A DNA stretch of 64,000 nucleotides from the NCBI GenBank assembly GCA_009667805.1, contig CM019069.1, forward strand, positions 50,178,153-50,242,152, written 5' to 3'. This document shows positions 45,891 through 56,914 of the stretch, piece by piece. The DNA comes from Leptobrachium leishanense (taxonomy: Eukaryota; Chordata; Amphibia; Anura; Megophryidae). Made by a program: the position numbers and the translations under genes. Position 1 is the first letter of the stretch; each line of letters opens with the position of its first letter. The notes under the pieces were generated by a model. That model was not told the origin of the DNA and did no database searches. It saw only the letters and a program-made list of their open reading frames with translations.

Positions 45891-46233
45891 GGGGGGGGGA
45901 TAAGTATACAATTTTATACAGATTAGTTCTCCATTATATTCACTCTCGGGATGAAAACATGATTTTGCCTCTTTATAAAATCAATGGTAAGACGCACCTT
46001 GAATATGCCATGCGATTTTGGGCACCGGTTTTAAGAAAGGATATTATAGCGCTAGAAAAAGTGCAGAGAAGGCGACTAAATTAATAAGGGGAATGGAAGG
46101 GTTAAGGTATGCGGAAAGGCTAACAAGCTTAAACCGGTTTAAGCTAGAGAAACGGTGCCTTAGAGGGGATTTCGTAACTTTATATAAATATATAAACGGC
46201 AATTATAAACCATTGTCTGATAACATTCATTAA

Positions 46234-47468
46234 CCCTTTCGCTGCTGAGGCTTTTCCCGCCCCTGTGCTGAGGTCATTTTTTACCTGTTTTGCGCATCAT
46301 GTTTAAACGTGTTTTGAAGGCTTATTTTAGTATATGACATCGACATATTATATATCGTTCTTTCCGTCAGACTCGGTAGATTCATAATATGTCATTATTA
46401 TATGTATACGTTATGTCATGTTTGTATATTATAACAAAAAATGCAATAAAATATGTATTTAATAATTTACAGCGTGTAAAGTGTTTTTTTCCACATTTTA
46501 ACATGCGAGCAATTGCGGATATATTTTGTATGGGGTGCGCTTGTTAAAAAAATTAGAGATGGGGTCTCGTTACATTTTTTTTTGGGGAAAATGACACCAT
46601 TTTTAACAAACGCACCGCATACAAAAATCGTTAATGCAGCATCATTGTTCACATTATAATTGAAATGGGAACAATATTGCTGCATTAACAAAAAAAAAAA
46701 AAAAAAAAAAGTGTTTATTTTTTTTTTTATTTTTTTTTTTAATTTTTTTTTATTTTTATTTTTCTTTTTTTTTTTTTTTTTACAATTTTTTTTACTTTCA
46801 TGTTTGGTATCGTTGGAACGGCCATGCTCTGGCCGATCCAACGATATCAAAATTTAACCCCTAACTGCCACGGATCGGGAGATAGGGAGTTCATTGGAAC
46901 TCCCTATCTCCACACTTCGTGGCAGTTAGGGGTTAATGCTAGGACTGGCGTCATCGTGCTGCGCACGATGACGCCAGTCCTCTGGGGGAGTTCCCGGAAG
47001 CTTGGCCGACATCCAAGATGTCGGCCAGCTCCCGGGAAGGATCGCAAATCGGCGCTTTTCAGCGCCGATTTGCGATCCAGCTCCCCAGGGGTTAATGCCA
47101 GGCATCATTTGGAAGGGCAGGCTGTGCCCTTCCAAATGATGCCTGGGTTAAGCCCCTGTGAGCCGCCGATCGGGAGGGAGAGAGGTCCGAAGGACCTCCC
47201 CCCCCTCCCTTTCAGGCGCCTCCTCCGCACATGCGGGGGGGGCGCCTGAATTATGTGTCATCGCGGGGGCGCGATGACACATAATAATGGCGGCCACTGC
47301 TCCGGATGCCGGGCTGACATCCAGGATGTCAGCCCGCACCGGAGGGGCCAGCGATCGGCCGGTACCCGGCCGAACGCTGACCCCAATGCGAGGACGCGCT
47401 CAGCGCGTCCTCCGCATACCAGGGGGAATGCTGAGGACGCGCTGAGCGCGTCCTTAGCATTCAAGTGG
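46234..47468. mobile_element. TTAA-flanked element built of consecutive hairpins
   Basis: TTAA at 46230-46233 and 47469-47472 inside a LINE frame. Ends CCCTTTCGCTGC and (reversed) CCACTTGAATGC. The left half is AT-rich. From about 46805 at least ten hairpins follow each other, for example GACTGGCGTCATCGTGC with GCACGATGACGCCAGTC, GATCGCAAATCGGCGCT with AGCGCCGATTTGCGATC, CAGGCATCATTTGGAAGGGC with its exact complement, TTATGTGTCATCGCG with CGCGATGACACATAA, and AATGCTGAGGACGCGC with GCGCGTCCTTAGCATT. No coding potential. The left half recurs at 34134. Confidence 0.85.
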
Positions 47469-47508
47469 TTAATAGGGACTATACACAGGACAAGAGGTAA
47501 CCCATTTA

Positions 47509-47935
47509 GGCTAGGGTCAGACGAAAGTATTTTTCCCCGCGAACGTAAAAAAGTGCTTCCGAACGCATTGACGTATTTTATCACGGAATGCGCAAAAAAG
47601 GTCAGACTACGCGCATTTTCGGGCATGATTTTGTACGGATCGTCAATAAAACTCATTTTGCGTCTGGACGTTATGTAGGCTGGACATTAGCAGTGTCTGA
47701 CATCTCCTAATCACGCAAACACGCCGCTATGCCGCAGCTGCGCACTCAGTACGTCAGTACTAGCGGTTCAGCGTTCTCAAAAAAATGCGTTCAAATTCCA
47801 CTTGCGTTGCACGGCCGGACTTTTGTGCGGCCGTACATCGTATATTGGCCGTCATTGCCCGTCATCTGCTGCTAGTGCGGCCGTAATTATGTGCGCAAGA
47901 ACGCACGTTAAAAGTGCGCTGGTCTGACCCCAGCC
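47509..47935. mobile_element. PIF/Harbinger MITE, TTA target duplication
   Basis: TTA at 47506-47508 and 47936-47938. TIRs GGCTAGGGTCAGACGA and (reversed) GGCTGGGGTCAGACCAG. 427 bp; closest relative in the window is 29155-29571. Inserted in the CR1-like LINE. Confidence 0.88.
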
Positions 47936-48364
47936 TTATACTGGAGGACAGGAAACTCAGCCTAAAGCATAGGAAGGGTTATTTTACAGTGAGAACAATA
48001 AAGCTGTGGAATTCTCTGCCTGTTGAGGTGGTTGGGTCAGAGACTGTACAGACTTTTAAACAATGACTGGATGACTTTCTGCAGACACAGAATATTAAGG
48101 GTTGTAACATTTAGTATTTGGGTAAAAGCTGCTTGATCCAAGGAGAAATCTGACTCCATCGGGAGTCAAAAAGGAATTTTTTTTCCAGTATGTTGCATAT
48201 TGGTGAGCGCTTCAGATTGAGTTTTTTTGCCTTCTTTGGGATCAACAGCAGTAGGTGATGTGTGAAATGCTGAACTCTGAACACACGTATTTTTTCAGCC
48301 TGTGTAATCATGCACTATGTAGTTAGAAATGGCAAATAAAAATGTTTTGTCATCCTTCATTGTA

Positions 48365-48540
48365 TTTTAAGTGCCAACACATTCTGCAGTGCTGTACAAT
48401 GACTAACAAGACGATTTTACAATACACCAACTAGGCAAGTCAATATTTCATCAACAGATACAGTAGTAGATGCGGGCCCTATTGCCATGGGAACTTACAA
48501 TCTAGATGGGTGGAGGAGTAAGAAACAGGAGGAGAGGACC
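48365..48540 (+). repeat. Frog LINE/SINE 3' repeat (GTGCTGTACAATG ... CTTACAATCTAGA)
   Basis: Contains CATTCTGCAGTGCTGTACAA and gcgggccctattgccatggg followed by aacttacaatctaga, the longer form of the repeat seen at 25262 and 42620. Confidence 0.6.
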
Positions 48541-48544
48541 GCAA

Positions 48545-49010
48545 TGAAGGTAATGCAGAGAGAGAGATGAGGACGGTTATTGGGCTGGTTGGAGGTTTAT
48601 TCACTGTAGTTCTTGCAGCAATGATAATCATCAACAATCTAGAGACGGGGGCGGACACACAAAATGAAACACATTTTCAAAAGGCATTTTAAACAAAAAT
48701 AATGCATGGAAATAATATAGAAGGTCGGATGAGTAACAAAAAAAAGGTCTGATACAGAATAAAAAATAAAAAGCTATAAAAATAAATTTCACCAAAAACA
48801 AAATTCTAAAAAGATAAAAAGACCTTTTACTGCAAATCAACAGAACAATTTAAGAATTTATTTTTTTGGCTCAGGGAGAGTAGACTGTTTCCCTAGCGTT
48901 GTGAACAGGGGGCCTCCATAGACACGAGGAAACTCCACATCATACTGGAAGAAGAGGAGCCGGCGGTGTAAATATCTACACAATACGTCACAGAATGTCA
49001 GAGATTAGAG
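48545..49010. other. Intronic sequence, no gene
   Basis: A/T-rich, nothing recognised. Confidence 0.4.
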
Positions 49011-49049
49011 GAACATGAGAGATCCCGGATTTACAAATCCCCAACATGG

Positions 49050-49245
49050 ACTCGCCCCATCTCCCTTCATATTATCTCTTACCCCTGATAATGTCCATGG
49101 ATTTACCTATTCTCCTCCCCCCCTCCCCATATCATTCTTTACCCCTAATAATGTCCCACTACCCCCTCCCTCCATCCCATATACTTTGGCAATGCTAAAA
49201 TGTATTCGGTCCTGCCAATAAAGCTTATTTGAATTGAATTTATTA
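49050..49245 (+). repeat. Probable LINE 3' end with TTGAAT tail
   Basis: Ends GCCAATAAAGCTTATTTGAA then ttgaatttattat. An AATAAAGCTTATTTGAATTG terminus with short TTGAAT units is common at vertebrate LINE 3' ends. The upstream C-rich part contains two diverged copies of cttacccctgataatgtcc / tttacccctaataatgtccc. Confidence 0.5.
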
Positions 49246-49264
49246 TAAAAATAAAAAGGGATTT

Positions 49265-49545
49265 TTTTTAGCGGAACCTACGCGATTCGCCTGTTTAAAC
49301 CTGCAAACGAAAGCACTGACCAGCAACTTTTCGGTGTACTCTGCATACATTAACCATTACTTCTCTATGGGGAATTTCACTGCTGCCGAATTGCACCATA
49401 TTTCGCTGGTAATTTGCTAATACTCTGCGAATTGCCAGCTTTCTGAAAAGCCGAACTGCCACGAAATTGCACCGTATGGGGAAATTCACCGTTCGGTGTA
49501 ATTCGGTGGCAAATTCAGCTCTCTTTGAATAACTCCTAAATAGAA
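49265..49545. repeat. Repeat of the GGGTTATTCAAAGAG family
   Basis: The right end, reversed, reads GGAGTTATTCAAAGAGAGCT, close to CAGGGTTATCCAAAGAGATT at 61723. The interior (CATTAACCATTACTTCTCTA then tggggaatttcactg) also matches 6860-6890 inside the hAT at 6140. Partial copy. Confidence 0.55.
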
Positions 49546-50182
49546 ATCTGGAAATTAAGTCACTTTCAGCTTTGAGCGTCCCTAATAAAGTAAAAGTAAA
49601 GAAAAGTATCCTTAGAATTATCAAAAATTCTCCTTTATTTTTTGTTTGCCTGTCACATCAAATAAGTTTCTATTGGTCCAACAATAACGTTAATTATTGA
49701 AATGTTTCTTTTAATAACCGCTAGGAGTGCTTTCCTAACCCAATGCCATTAACTTGGTCTAATTAACTTAAAAGGTCTGTACCATAAAAGAACATGGTAA
49801 TAAAATTTAAGTGGTCATAATCCAGAAAAAAAGACAGATGTAATTTAAAAGACTTAAACACTGAAGGAAGAAAAAAATAAAACACTGCTCTGAGAGCTCA
49901 ACTGGAGGATAAATAACCACTTACCACAAGTGCATAATTGAATATTCTGATGATTTGACATTTTGACAACCACTGACAGCTATAAAGTGTATAAACAGAG
50001 TGTTGAAGCCGAGTTGTCCTTAAAGCGAGTTAGGGGAAAGTCTCTGAATTGCTCATTTTAATAATTTAGCCATTTGCAACCAAATCCAGCGAACCACAAG
50101 TAAACTTTATCGAGAATAAAAAAAATCTGAAGATATTAATACAAACGGTACTCCACGATAACACTGACCTTGCAGAGGAGTC

Positions 50183-50361
50183 AATGGCGCAATACCGTGT
50201 ATACAATTTGATTTCCAATATATTGTACCAATTGCGTTGGATCCCCAGATACAGTTGGGTCACCAAATCTCCATTCCACTTCTGGAATGCAGATTTGGTG
50301 ACCCAACACAATTGCTACAATATATTGGAAAACAAATTGTATACACGGTATTGCGCCATTG
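50183..50361. mobile_element. Foldback (snapback) MITE, 179 bp
   Basis: The two halves are reverse complements: CAATGGCGCAATACCGTGTA pairs with the end tacacggtattgcgccattg, and the pairing continues to the centre (TGGAAT/CTT/CTGGAATG). The left arm has about 20 extra bases (gttggatccccagatacag). Superfamily unknown; no clear target duplication. Confidence 0.8.
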
Positions 50362-50472
50362 TTATTTTTTGTATATTGCTACTTGTTAGTATCTCAGGGC
50401 TTCAAGGTGCCCCTTTACTTTGTGCGGCAGCGGACCGAGGATTCTGACACCAATTTTGATTGGTTGCACATT

Positions 50473-50617
50473 AATGCAGGGGGTCAGCAACTTTAGCCCT
50501 CCAAACGTTTTAGAGCTACACCTCCCATGATTGACAGCCGCTCATTAGCTTTGCTGAATCTCACTGGACATTTAGTTCCAAAACATCTGGAGGGCCAAGA
50601 CTGCTGAACCTTGCAAA
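50473..50617. mobile_element. Mini-hAT (CAGGGGTCAGCAAC family)
   Basis: Ends CAGGGGGTCAGCAACTTTAG and (reversed) CAAGGTTCAGCAGTCTTGG; internal CTACACCTCCCATGATTGAC. No matching duplication. Confidence 0.75.
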
Positions 50618-50817
50618 AAAAGGATCAGAGCATGTAGACAACTGTTACCACATCAAGAAGAGGCAGTTCTTTATGTATTTTAAAATTAGCCTTAATAAAT
50701 GCAGTCTGGTAAAAGAAGCATTTTAGCAATTGAAACTATTTACTTCTAACTAAAAAGTGTTTTTAAAGGGGAAATCGAAGCACCATACACAGCATAGGCT
50801 TTATTTGTTGCACACAA

Positions 50818-51080
50818 GGGGTTATTCACTAACCTCCGAATTGGTCCCGAATTGCACCGAACGGTGAAATTTCGGGTCGGTTGGGCTATTCACTAAGCTG
50901 TCAATTCGCTAAATACAGGTGAACTAACAGCGAACTACGGTGCAGTTCAGCAGCACTACAATTGTCCCATACAAGATTATTGTGTCTACAGCACTGTTTA
51001 GCGCCGTATAAATACTTGCAACTGTGCCTTCAATTCACCAAACTATTGCACCGAAATGCCCTGATTTTTGGTGTTTCAAT
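50818..51080. repeat. GGGTTATTCACTAA-family fragment
   Basis: Starts GGGGTTATTCACTAACCTCC and repeats the start inside (GGGCTATTCACTAAGCTGTC). Related to 49265-49545 and 61723-62606. Confidence 0.55.
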
Positions 51081-51229
51081 GGGCAAATCCCGTTGGTGTC
51101 AAAGAAAAAAAATGTAAAAGATTTTTTTTTTTCTTTCAAGACTTTATTCTTATTTTTGGAAAAACACTTAATTTTAAATGACAAATTTTTTTAAAAACAA
51201 AGTACTTTAAAAAAATAATAAAAAGTTAT

Positions 51230-51420
51230 TATAGTGATGCACAGAAATTAAAATTTCCAGCCGATACTGAAAATTTAGGATCAGCTTGGACGAAAACCGA
51301 TACCGAAAATCCGTTAGTCGAACCTGGAGGGCCGACCGAGCCTGGAGGTCGGCCAAGCGGATAGAAAACGAGGAAAATTGCTGTGCTGCCTGACCATATC
51401 TCAGGCAGCCTAACAGAAAT
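51230..51420. repeat. Remnant of an older hAT left end, with an inverted flank
   Basis: TAGTGATGCACAGAAAT then ccagccgatactgaaaat resembles the left end of the hAT at 51421. The segment at 51363-51391 (AGAAAACGAGGAAAATTGCT then gtgctgcc) is the reverse complement of 52483-52512, so the nested hAT sits inside a larger inverted structure. Confidence 0.5.
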
Positions 51421-52317
51421 TAGGGATGCACCGAATCGGAAATTTCTGGCCGATACCGAAATTCAGACATGGGAACCTGGGCATGGAGACCGGGGACTCG
51501 CCTGATCCCGAAGGCCGGCAGAGCAAGCTTCTTGGCCGGCTTCCAGGCTCAGGCGAGCCCCCAACTTGGCCTTCAAGGCCCTGCCAAGACGGGGGCTCGC
51601 CTGGAGGACAGCCGAGCACCCTGCGACAGCCGGAAGACTGTCACCGCTGGAGCTCAGGGCCGAAGTAGGAGTATGTTGCCTACACCGGCCCTGAGCTTCT
51701 CCAGCGATGGCAGTCCTGCATCCAGTGCTCTCTCCGTTGGTCGCCGGGATGATGTCACAAAAGCCTTTGACCCAGGGTCAAAGGCTTCCGTGGCGTCATA
51801 CATACCGGCGACCGATGGAGAGAACACTGGATGCAGGACTGCCATCGCTGGAGAAGCTCAGGGCCGGTGTAGGGGAGTATGTGCAACCAACCGGTGGAGG
51901 ACTCGAGGCCGATATAGGCAAGTATGTGCTCTCCATCCCCCCCCCCAGCAAAATTCGTCACCTGGGCCTGGAGGCCCACCCGAGCCCCCTGCTCGGCAGG
52001 CCTTCAGACTCAGGCGAACCCCCTGCTCGGTTGGCCCTCCGGCCGAGCAGGGGACTCGCCTGAGCCTGGAGGACGACTGAGCAGGCAACTAGGCGGGCCT
52101 ACAAGCTGAGGCGAGCGGCTGGGCCTCTAGGCCCAGGCCAAGCCGGGGGCTTGCCTGAGCTTGGAAGACAGCCGAGCAGGCAGCTCGGCCTCCATGCTCA
52201 GGTGAGCCCCTGGCTTGGCTGGGCCTCTAGGCCCAATTTTTAAAATGGAAAATTTTCAGTCGAAACCACCATTTTCGGCAGATAATTTTCGGTGGCCAAA
52301 ATTTCGGTGCATCCCTA
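51421..52317. mobile_element. hAT MITE with perfect 8-bp target duplication
   Basis: ACAGAAAT at 51413-51420 and 52318-52325. TIRs TAGGGATGCACCGAA and (reversed) TAGGGATGCACCGAA, the classical hAT form. It contains a large hairpin, arms about 51695-51770 and 51785-51865 (GCGATGGCAGTCCTGCATCC with its complement). 897 bp. The long GC-rich open frames here have no protein domain. Confidence 0.92.
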
Positions 52318-52329
52318 ACAGAAATATCA

Positions 52330-52800
52330 GGGACTGCTACCAGGTATTGAGCCCTTAAGGGGGGGGGGGGTCAAAGACCCTATTTAAATATTCACACATT
52401 TGTGAAGGTAGTATTGCTCATTCTTATAATCAGGGCTGATCTATGATCCGAAAGAATCACGGTTTTGATTGGTTAAATGAGAGGGCAGCACAGCAATTTT
52501 CCTCGTTTCTATCTTGTGATCAATATATTTGGCGCTCTCTCGTCAATTTATTTTGAGAGAATAACAAAGATATGCCCTAAAGCCCTTTTATAGTAATACC
52601 ATAGGGTAATATTAGTCTCCCCTATTATCTTATGGTATCACTTTACACTAGTCGGAATCCGCATTGTATTAATTCATATCATTTGCGTTGTGAGCAATTT
52701 TTATTGTTTTAATTATAATGAATAAAAGGTTATATTTTAATAATCGGCTCAGGTGTTGGACACTGCTTAGCAGCGTCCTTAGCAGTATTGAAATTTAGTT
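52330..52800. other. Intronic sequence, no gene
   Basis: Contains the inverted flank of the preceding structure (52483-52512) and a G run. Nothing else supported. Confidence 0.4.
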
Positions 52801-52821
52801 TTTTTTAAGCCCATCACATGA

Positions 52822-53532
52822 TGTAACGGTTAGCCCCTGCTTGGGCCATCGTGGTGGCTTGGAACATGAGATGAAGCCCTTAAGGCAGGTGAGTAACTGA
52901 CTGGACACAAGGACAGACGGATTTCTCCAAAACCAAGGAGCACCAAAAAAACAGAACAGAATTGCCATTAAGCTCCGAAGGCTTCAAGACCGACAGACAA
53001 CTTAGGACACTCAGAAACACAAAGATACACTTGACAATCCGTGAATGGAGCAGGCTGCAGGACAGTAAACAAAACAGACAGACTATACTAAAAGAGGTCC
53101 TTATAAGCGGCCTCTGAATATAATACTAAACTAAGACAGACAAGGTACATAAAACATGAAACATACAAGAATCGTCAATCAGGCAGAGGTTGGCAACAGA
53201 TCAGAAATATACGGTACCAGGGGGGAGTAGAAGGGATAGTCAAAAATAAAGCCGGGGTCAGAACCAGAAAACACTTGAACAGGAATGCTTTGCAGCAACT
53301 CAGGAAACACGAACCAGACAGGACCACCATCAAACTCCACAAACAGTCAATGAGGCTCTGTGCTGCTGGGAATATATAGGGAGTGGGTCTGTGTGATTGG
53401 GCCATGTGACCCCAGACCAGGAGATCACAACAGAACCCCAGATCAGCCCTAAACAGCACAGCCAGACACACCATAGGGGAAAAACAAACATGAAGACCCT
53501 TCACCACCAGTGGGCAAGGCCGAGACGTGACA
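52822..53532. mobile_element. Solo LTR with 5-bp target duplication
   Basis: CATGA at 52817-52821 and 53533-53537. The element starts TGTAACGG and ends CGTGACA, so it has TG...CA ends. Internal TATATA (53376-53381) and AATAAAGC (53242 on) signals are present but do not settle the orientation. 711 bp, non-coding. A 5-bp duplication fits Ty3/gypsy-type or related LTR elements; the family is not identified. Confidence 0.7.
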
Positions 53533-53539
53533 CATGAAC

Positions 53540-54340
53540 GCTGATGAGGTGATTACTATGGAATACACAAGCAGAATCAAATTTCTAAACACGTGTCATG
53601 TATGATGACTACGGAAAATAGTAAAGCTAGACAGTGCAACAGTTGGGGCTTGAAATAATTGCTCTGTTCTAATTGACAAGCATGTCTGTCTGGACCTCGC
53701 TTTGTGCTCGGGGGCATGTTCATTCTGAAGCCGGAATGGGCCACCTGGCCATTACAGATTTGGGAGCACAGAATTGTGTAAAGCCGCACATGTTACCCAG
53801 CTGTCCCATTTCTATTGATATTCCAGACAACACACAGGACATCCAGCCATGAGTGCATTCATCCATAGAGGGGGGGGGGGGGTGTAATAGAAGAAAAGAT
53901 TTCCTATGCCGGCCCGTTACCCAAGCCGTTGCTCACAATTACAAGCTGGAAATTACAGCAGAGTTGTATTTGTCATCACTTACTTAACGCTTCGGAAATA
54001 GTTCTCAATGTCTCTTCACTAGAGTTTCTGCTGTTCGGGGGGGTATTGATATCAGGTTATAGAATGGAGGAGACAAAATGATTAATTTTCGTCCCTATTT
54101 TTCAACTAAAAAGTTGTAAAGATGCCTGCTGAATAATAGCCTTTTTAAAGCATAAAGGGGAATCATGATGTAGTTGGTAGCAGGTACAGGGCCCTATTCC
54201 AACCTTGACGGAGCCATGGTACTGCTAAAGGAAAGTATCGGCACGATCAGAAAACCCTTAGCCAATCACTGTTATCAGATCTATTATGATGCAACCACAG
54301 TGTTCGTTCCTTGAGTCTGAATATTTGGGAGCAGCTACAG
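53540..54340. other. Intronic sequence, no gene
   Basis: G run at about 53871-53882. Nothing else. Confidence 0.4.
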
Positions 54341-54344
54341 GATA

Positions 54345-54515
54345 CTGTCAGTGACACTGCACGTTAGGACATCATCGAGCCAAGTACAACCGTGCCTGGG
54401 TTTGCCTATGCCAGATCGTGACAGCGGAAGAACACTGGAAACTATTTGTTCCCAGTTTTCCGCTGCTTACTGCCAGAGGACGCAGTGGATTGCGCCACCC
54501 TCTGCACCCCGTGAC
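54345..54515 (+). repeat. Unclassified old dispersed repeat, copy 2
   Basis: ACTATTTGTTCCCAGTTTTC then GCTTACTGCCAGAGGA and GTGGATTGCG align with 3594-3655. Confidence 0.45.
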
Positions 54516-54519
54516 CCAA

Positions 54520-56205
54520 ATCAAACGTGGGATTTTTTGGCTGTGTTTAAATTTGACTTTGCTTAATCACTTAACCAAGAGTCAGTATTTGTCCAGGAAT
54601 CCCATCAAGATGAGAATAGCAAGCACCATTGGAATAGATCACTGATATGGAGCTGAGACATTAGGATAAGCATAGGAGCTTTTAACAGCGGACGCGGTTA
54701 TGTGTAACGCTCCAGTCGTTATCTTAATGGCAGCATCAAACCAGGGCTCTGAAAAGATTTAATGTACAATGAAACACTCCTTGAAAAATCATATTAAAAC
54801 CAGCCAAGCATAAGATAACAAAATTGCAGAGAAAAAACAAACAGGAAAAAAAAACACAACCTATACAAAAAGCTTGATGGTAAAGTAAAAGCTTAATTTT
54901 AGTCTGGGTCCACAAGAGTGTACCATAAGCATCCATTGTGCAACGTGAAGTACACCATAGAATTTTGATGAATAATATAGGGAACAACACACGCTCTTCT
55001 TTAATGCACACGGGTTTTTGGTCAGCATTAAACCGCTAGGAAACGTTGTCTGCGGATGTGATGCTTTCTATAGGCGGGACTATTACATGACATCAGATGT
55101 CAGTTGACGTCCATCAAGTGTAGGAACCAGACCACAAAACGTGACAGCTTCTTCAACTTCCAGATTTTTCGTGGTTTTTATCTTCAAAGTCAAAATTCAT
55201 GCGCTCGCGTGACCCCAGAATTCATACGGATTTGACCGTTCACCACCCACACATTTGAGATGATGTGGAATGTTGTAGAACACAAATTTGTCACTTCCAA
55301 ATCACTGATCAGACCAAAATAACACTTTTATTGAGATACATACTAGCTAGTAAGGCTGGAAAAAGCCTGACCCTAATTGTGACCCCCTCTGTGAATAGAT
55401 CCAAGTCCTTATTGTAAGGGATTCACATTTTCTAAAAGAAGAAGAAAAAAAAAAAAAAAAAAAAAAAAGACGGTTTCCTGCAGCATTCCAATACGGGCAA
55501 AGAGCAGAGAACAGATTTAAAAACATACAAAACAAACTTCTCAATGTTTTGTGAAAAAGCCCCAAGCAGCATCACTCAATAAATACACGTTTCCATAAAG
55601 GGAAGTTTGAATTCTTCCCCCAGGGACCCGGCTGTTACTTAGCTGGATAACGTCAGTGCAGACACTAGGGAATCCGGGTATCAGATAACAGGCCTGCACG
55701 TGGCACTCTCCCTATGCCACCAGGCATGGCAACGCATGCATACGATCCTTTGATAACCTTTTACAAAGCCTATTACAAAAGCATGGTGAAAGCAAGCGAG
55801 AATATAGAATACTGTAACGGCTATGCCAGCCTTAGAATTAAATTACATTGTAACTACACCACAAAGCCTTTGTGTTACTCCACCTTTAAAATCGTATTTG
55901 ATCTGGAAAACAATCCGAATTCATTTGGAAAATACTTAATTTTCCATTCATTCAAGCAAGCGCAATTTGTGACCCCCCCCCACCCCTCTTTCCGTAGACT
56001 CACAGCTAGGCGTATGCTTGTCAGATTTTAAAACAGGAGAAGAATCCACCTAATCCTGGACAAATCCTGCCTTTATAACAATGTAATTACAGCAGCTTCA
56101 TCAACACGGTTTGGATTACAGGGGGAAGAAAAAGAAAGCATTCACTATGGGGCTCCTGTAAGAGATATAATCATCGCTAAAATAAAGATTGCGGATAATA
56201 AGCTG
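54520..56205. other. CHN1 intron 1, no gene
   Basis: No recognised element. A-run at about 55445-55468. The open frame 55714-56031 has no domain. Confidence 0.4.
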
Positions 56206-56213
56206 GTCACTTA

Positions 56214-56648
56214 GGCGAGGGTCAGACGAGCGTGATTTCTACGGACTGTACGTCCGTGCACACGGATGGACGTCAGTACGGAAGACGCAGTAGTGGCCAC
56301 ACAGTCCGTTTATTCACTGACGTATATTTTGATGGATGTAGCAGGGAAAATAAAATAAAAAGCAAAACCATTTTGTCCGTGAAAAATGCTGGACGTATAA
56401 ATGCAGTCCGTCTGACCACGTTCCAGCACTCACACACAAAGCTATGCAGACGTTGCGGACGCAGCGCACTTTGTGCGGCCGTTCTAGGGGGTTGTACATT
56501 CTTGCGTCCGTGGGCCGCGGCCGTTGTGTGTCCGCAGTTCAGCGCGGACGTACTTCGTGTAACGGGCTCCGATGGGCTGTCATGCTATCATGGACGTACT
56601 TTTAGGCGCAATCACGGATGTGAACACTACGCTCGTCTGACCCCAGCC
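56214..56648. mobile_element. PIF/Harbinger MITE, TTA target duplication
   Basis: TTA at 56211-56213 and 56649-56651. TIRs GGCGAGGGTCAGACGAGCGT and (reversed) GGCTGGGGTCAGACGAGCGT. Rich in short CGTCCGT-type motifs. 435 bp. Confidence 0.9.
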
Positions 56649-56844
56649 TTATTCCAGGAGAGGCCAGAAATATTGTTTTACGGACCCAGTCTTCAACATA
56701 ACCAATAAATGTAATCTGTATTAAACCAGCAAGAGCGCAGAATCAATGATTCTGTTCTAATACAGTATGTGGGTGCAAAAATATACAATTATGTTTATAG
56801 TCTGCACAAAACAGACCTGTTTTTCCCCACAGAGCACCTTTGCG

Positions 56845-56910
56845 TGCACTCCCCTATGTGCAGCAAGGAATTCTGGGTAAAACATGCAAACAAGGCCAAT
56901 GACTTCTCAC
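56845..56910 (+). repeat. Short unclassified repeat (ATGCAGCAAGGAATTC type), copy 3
   Basis: CCCCTATGTGCAGCAAGGAA then ttctgggtaaaacatgcaaa. See 21815, 25595 and 59130. Confidence 0.55.
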
Positions 56911-56914
56911 AGGA

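Larger units (their letters stand above)
45920..48330 (+). pseudogene. CR1-like LINE 3' half, interrupted by two transposons
   Basis: 45955-46230 encodes PLYKINGKTHLEYAMRFWAP, then LRKDIIALEKVQRRATKLIR and SLNRFKLEKRCLRGDFVTLY. After the inserts, 47939-48063 continues ILEDRKLSLKHRKGYFTVRT then IKLWNSLPVEVVGSETVQTF and a stop. 48064-48320 is the 3' region. Together this is the CR1-superclade RT C-terminus. The inserts are a TTAA element (46234-47468) and a Harbinger MITE (47509-47935), only 36 bp of LINE sequence apart. Confidence 0.85.

Noticed and set aside
46800..47678. Overlapping open frames of 132-149 codons
   Set aside because: They are read through the serial hairpins of a TTAA element and their symmetry comes from the palindromes.
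51469..52080. 203-codon open frame on the plus strand with several overlapping frames
   Set aside because: It lies inside a hAT MITE (51421-52317) whose GC-rich hairpin sequence opens several frames on both strands. No domain and no codon pattern of a gene.
56232..56708. 158-codon open frame
   Set aside because: Falls within the Harbinger MITE at 56214-56648 and is a by-product of its repetitive CGTCCGT content.
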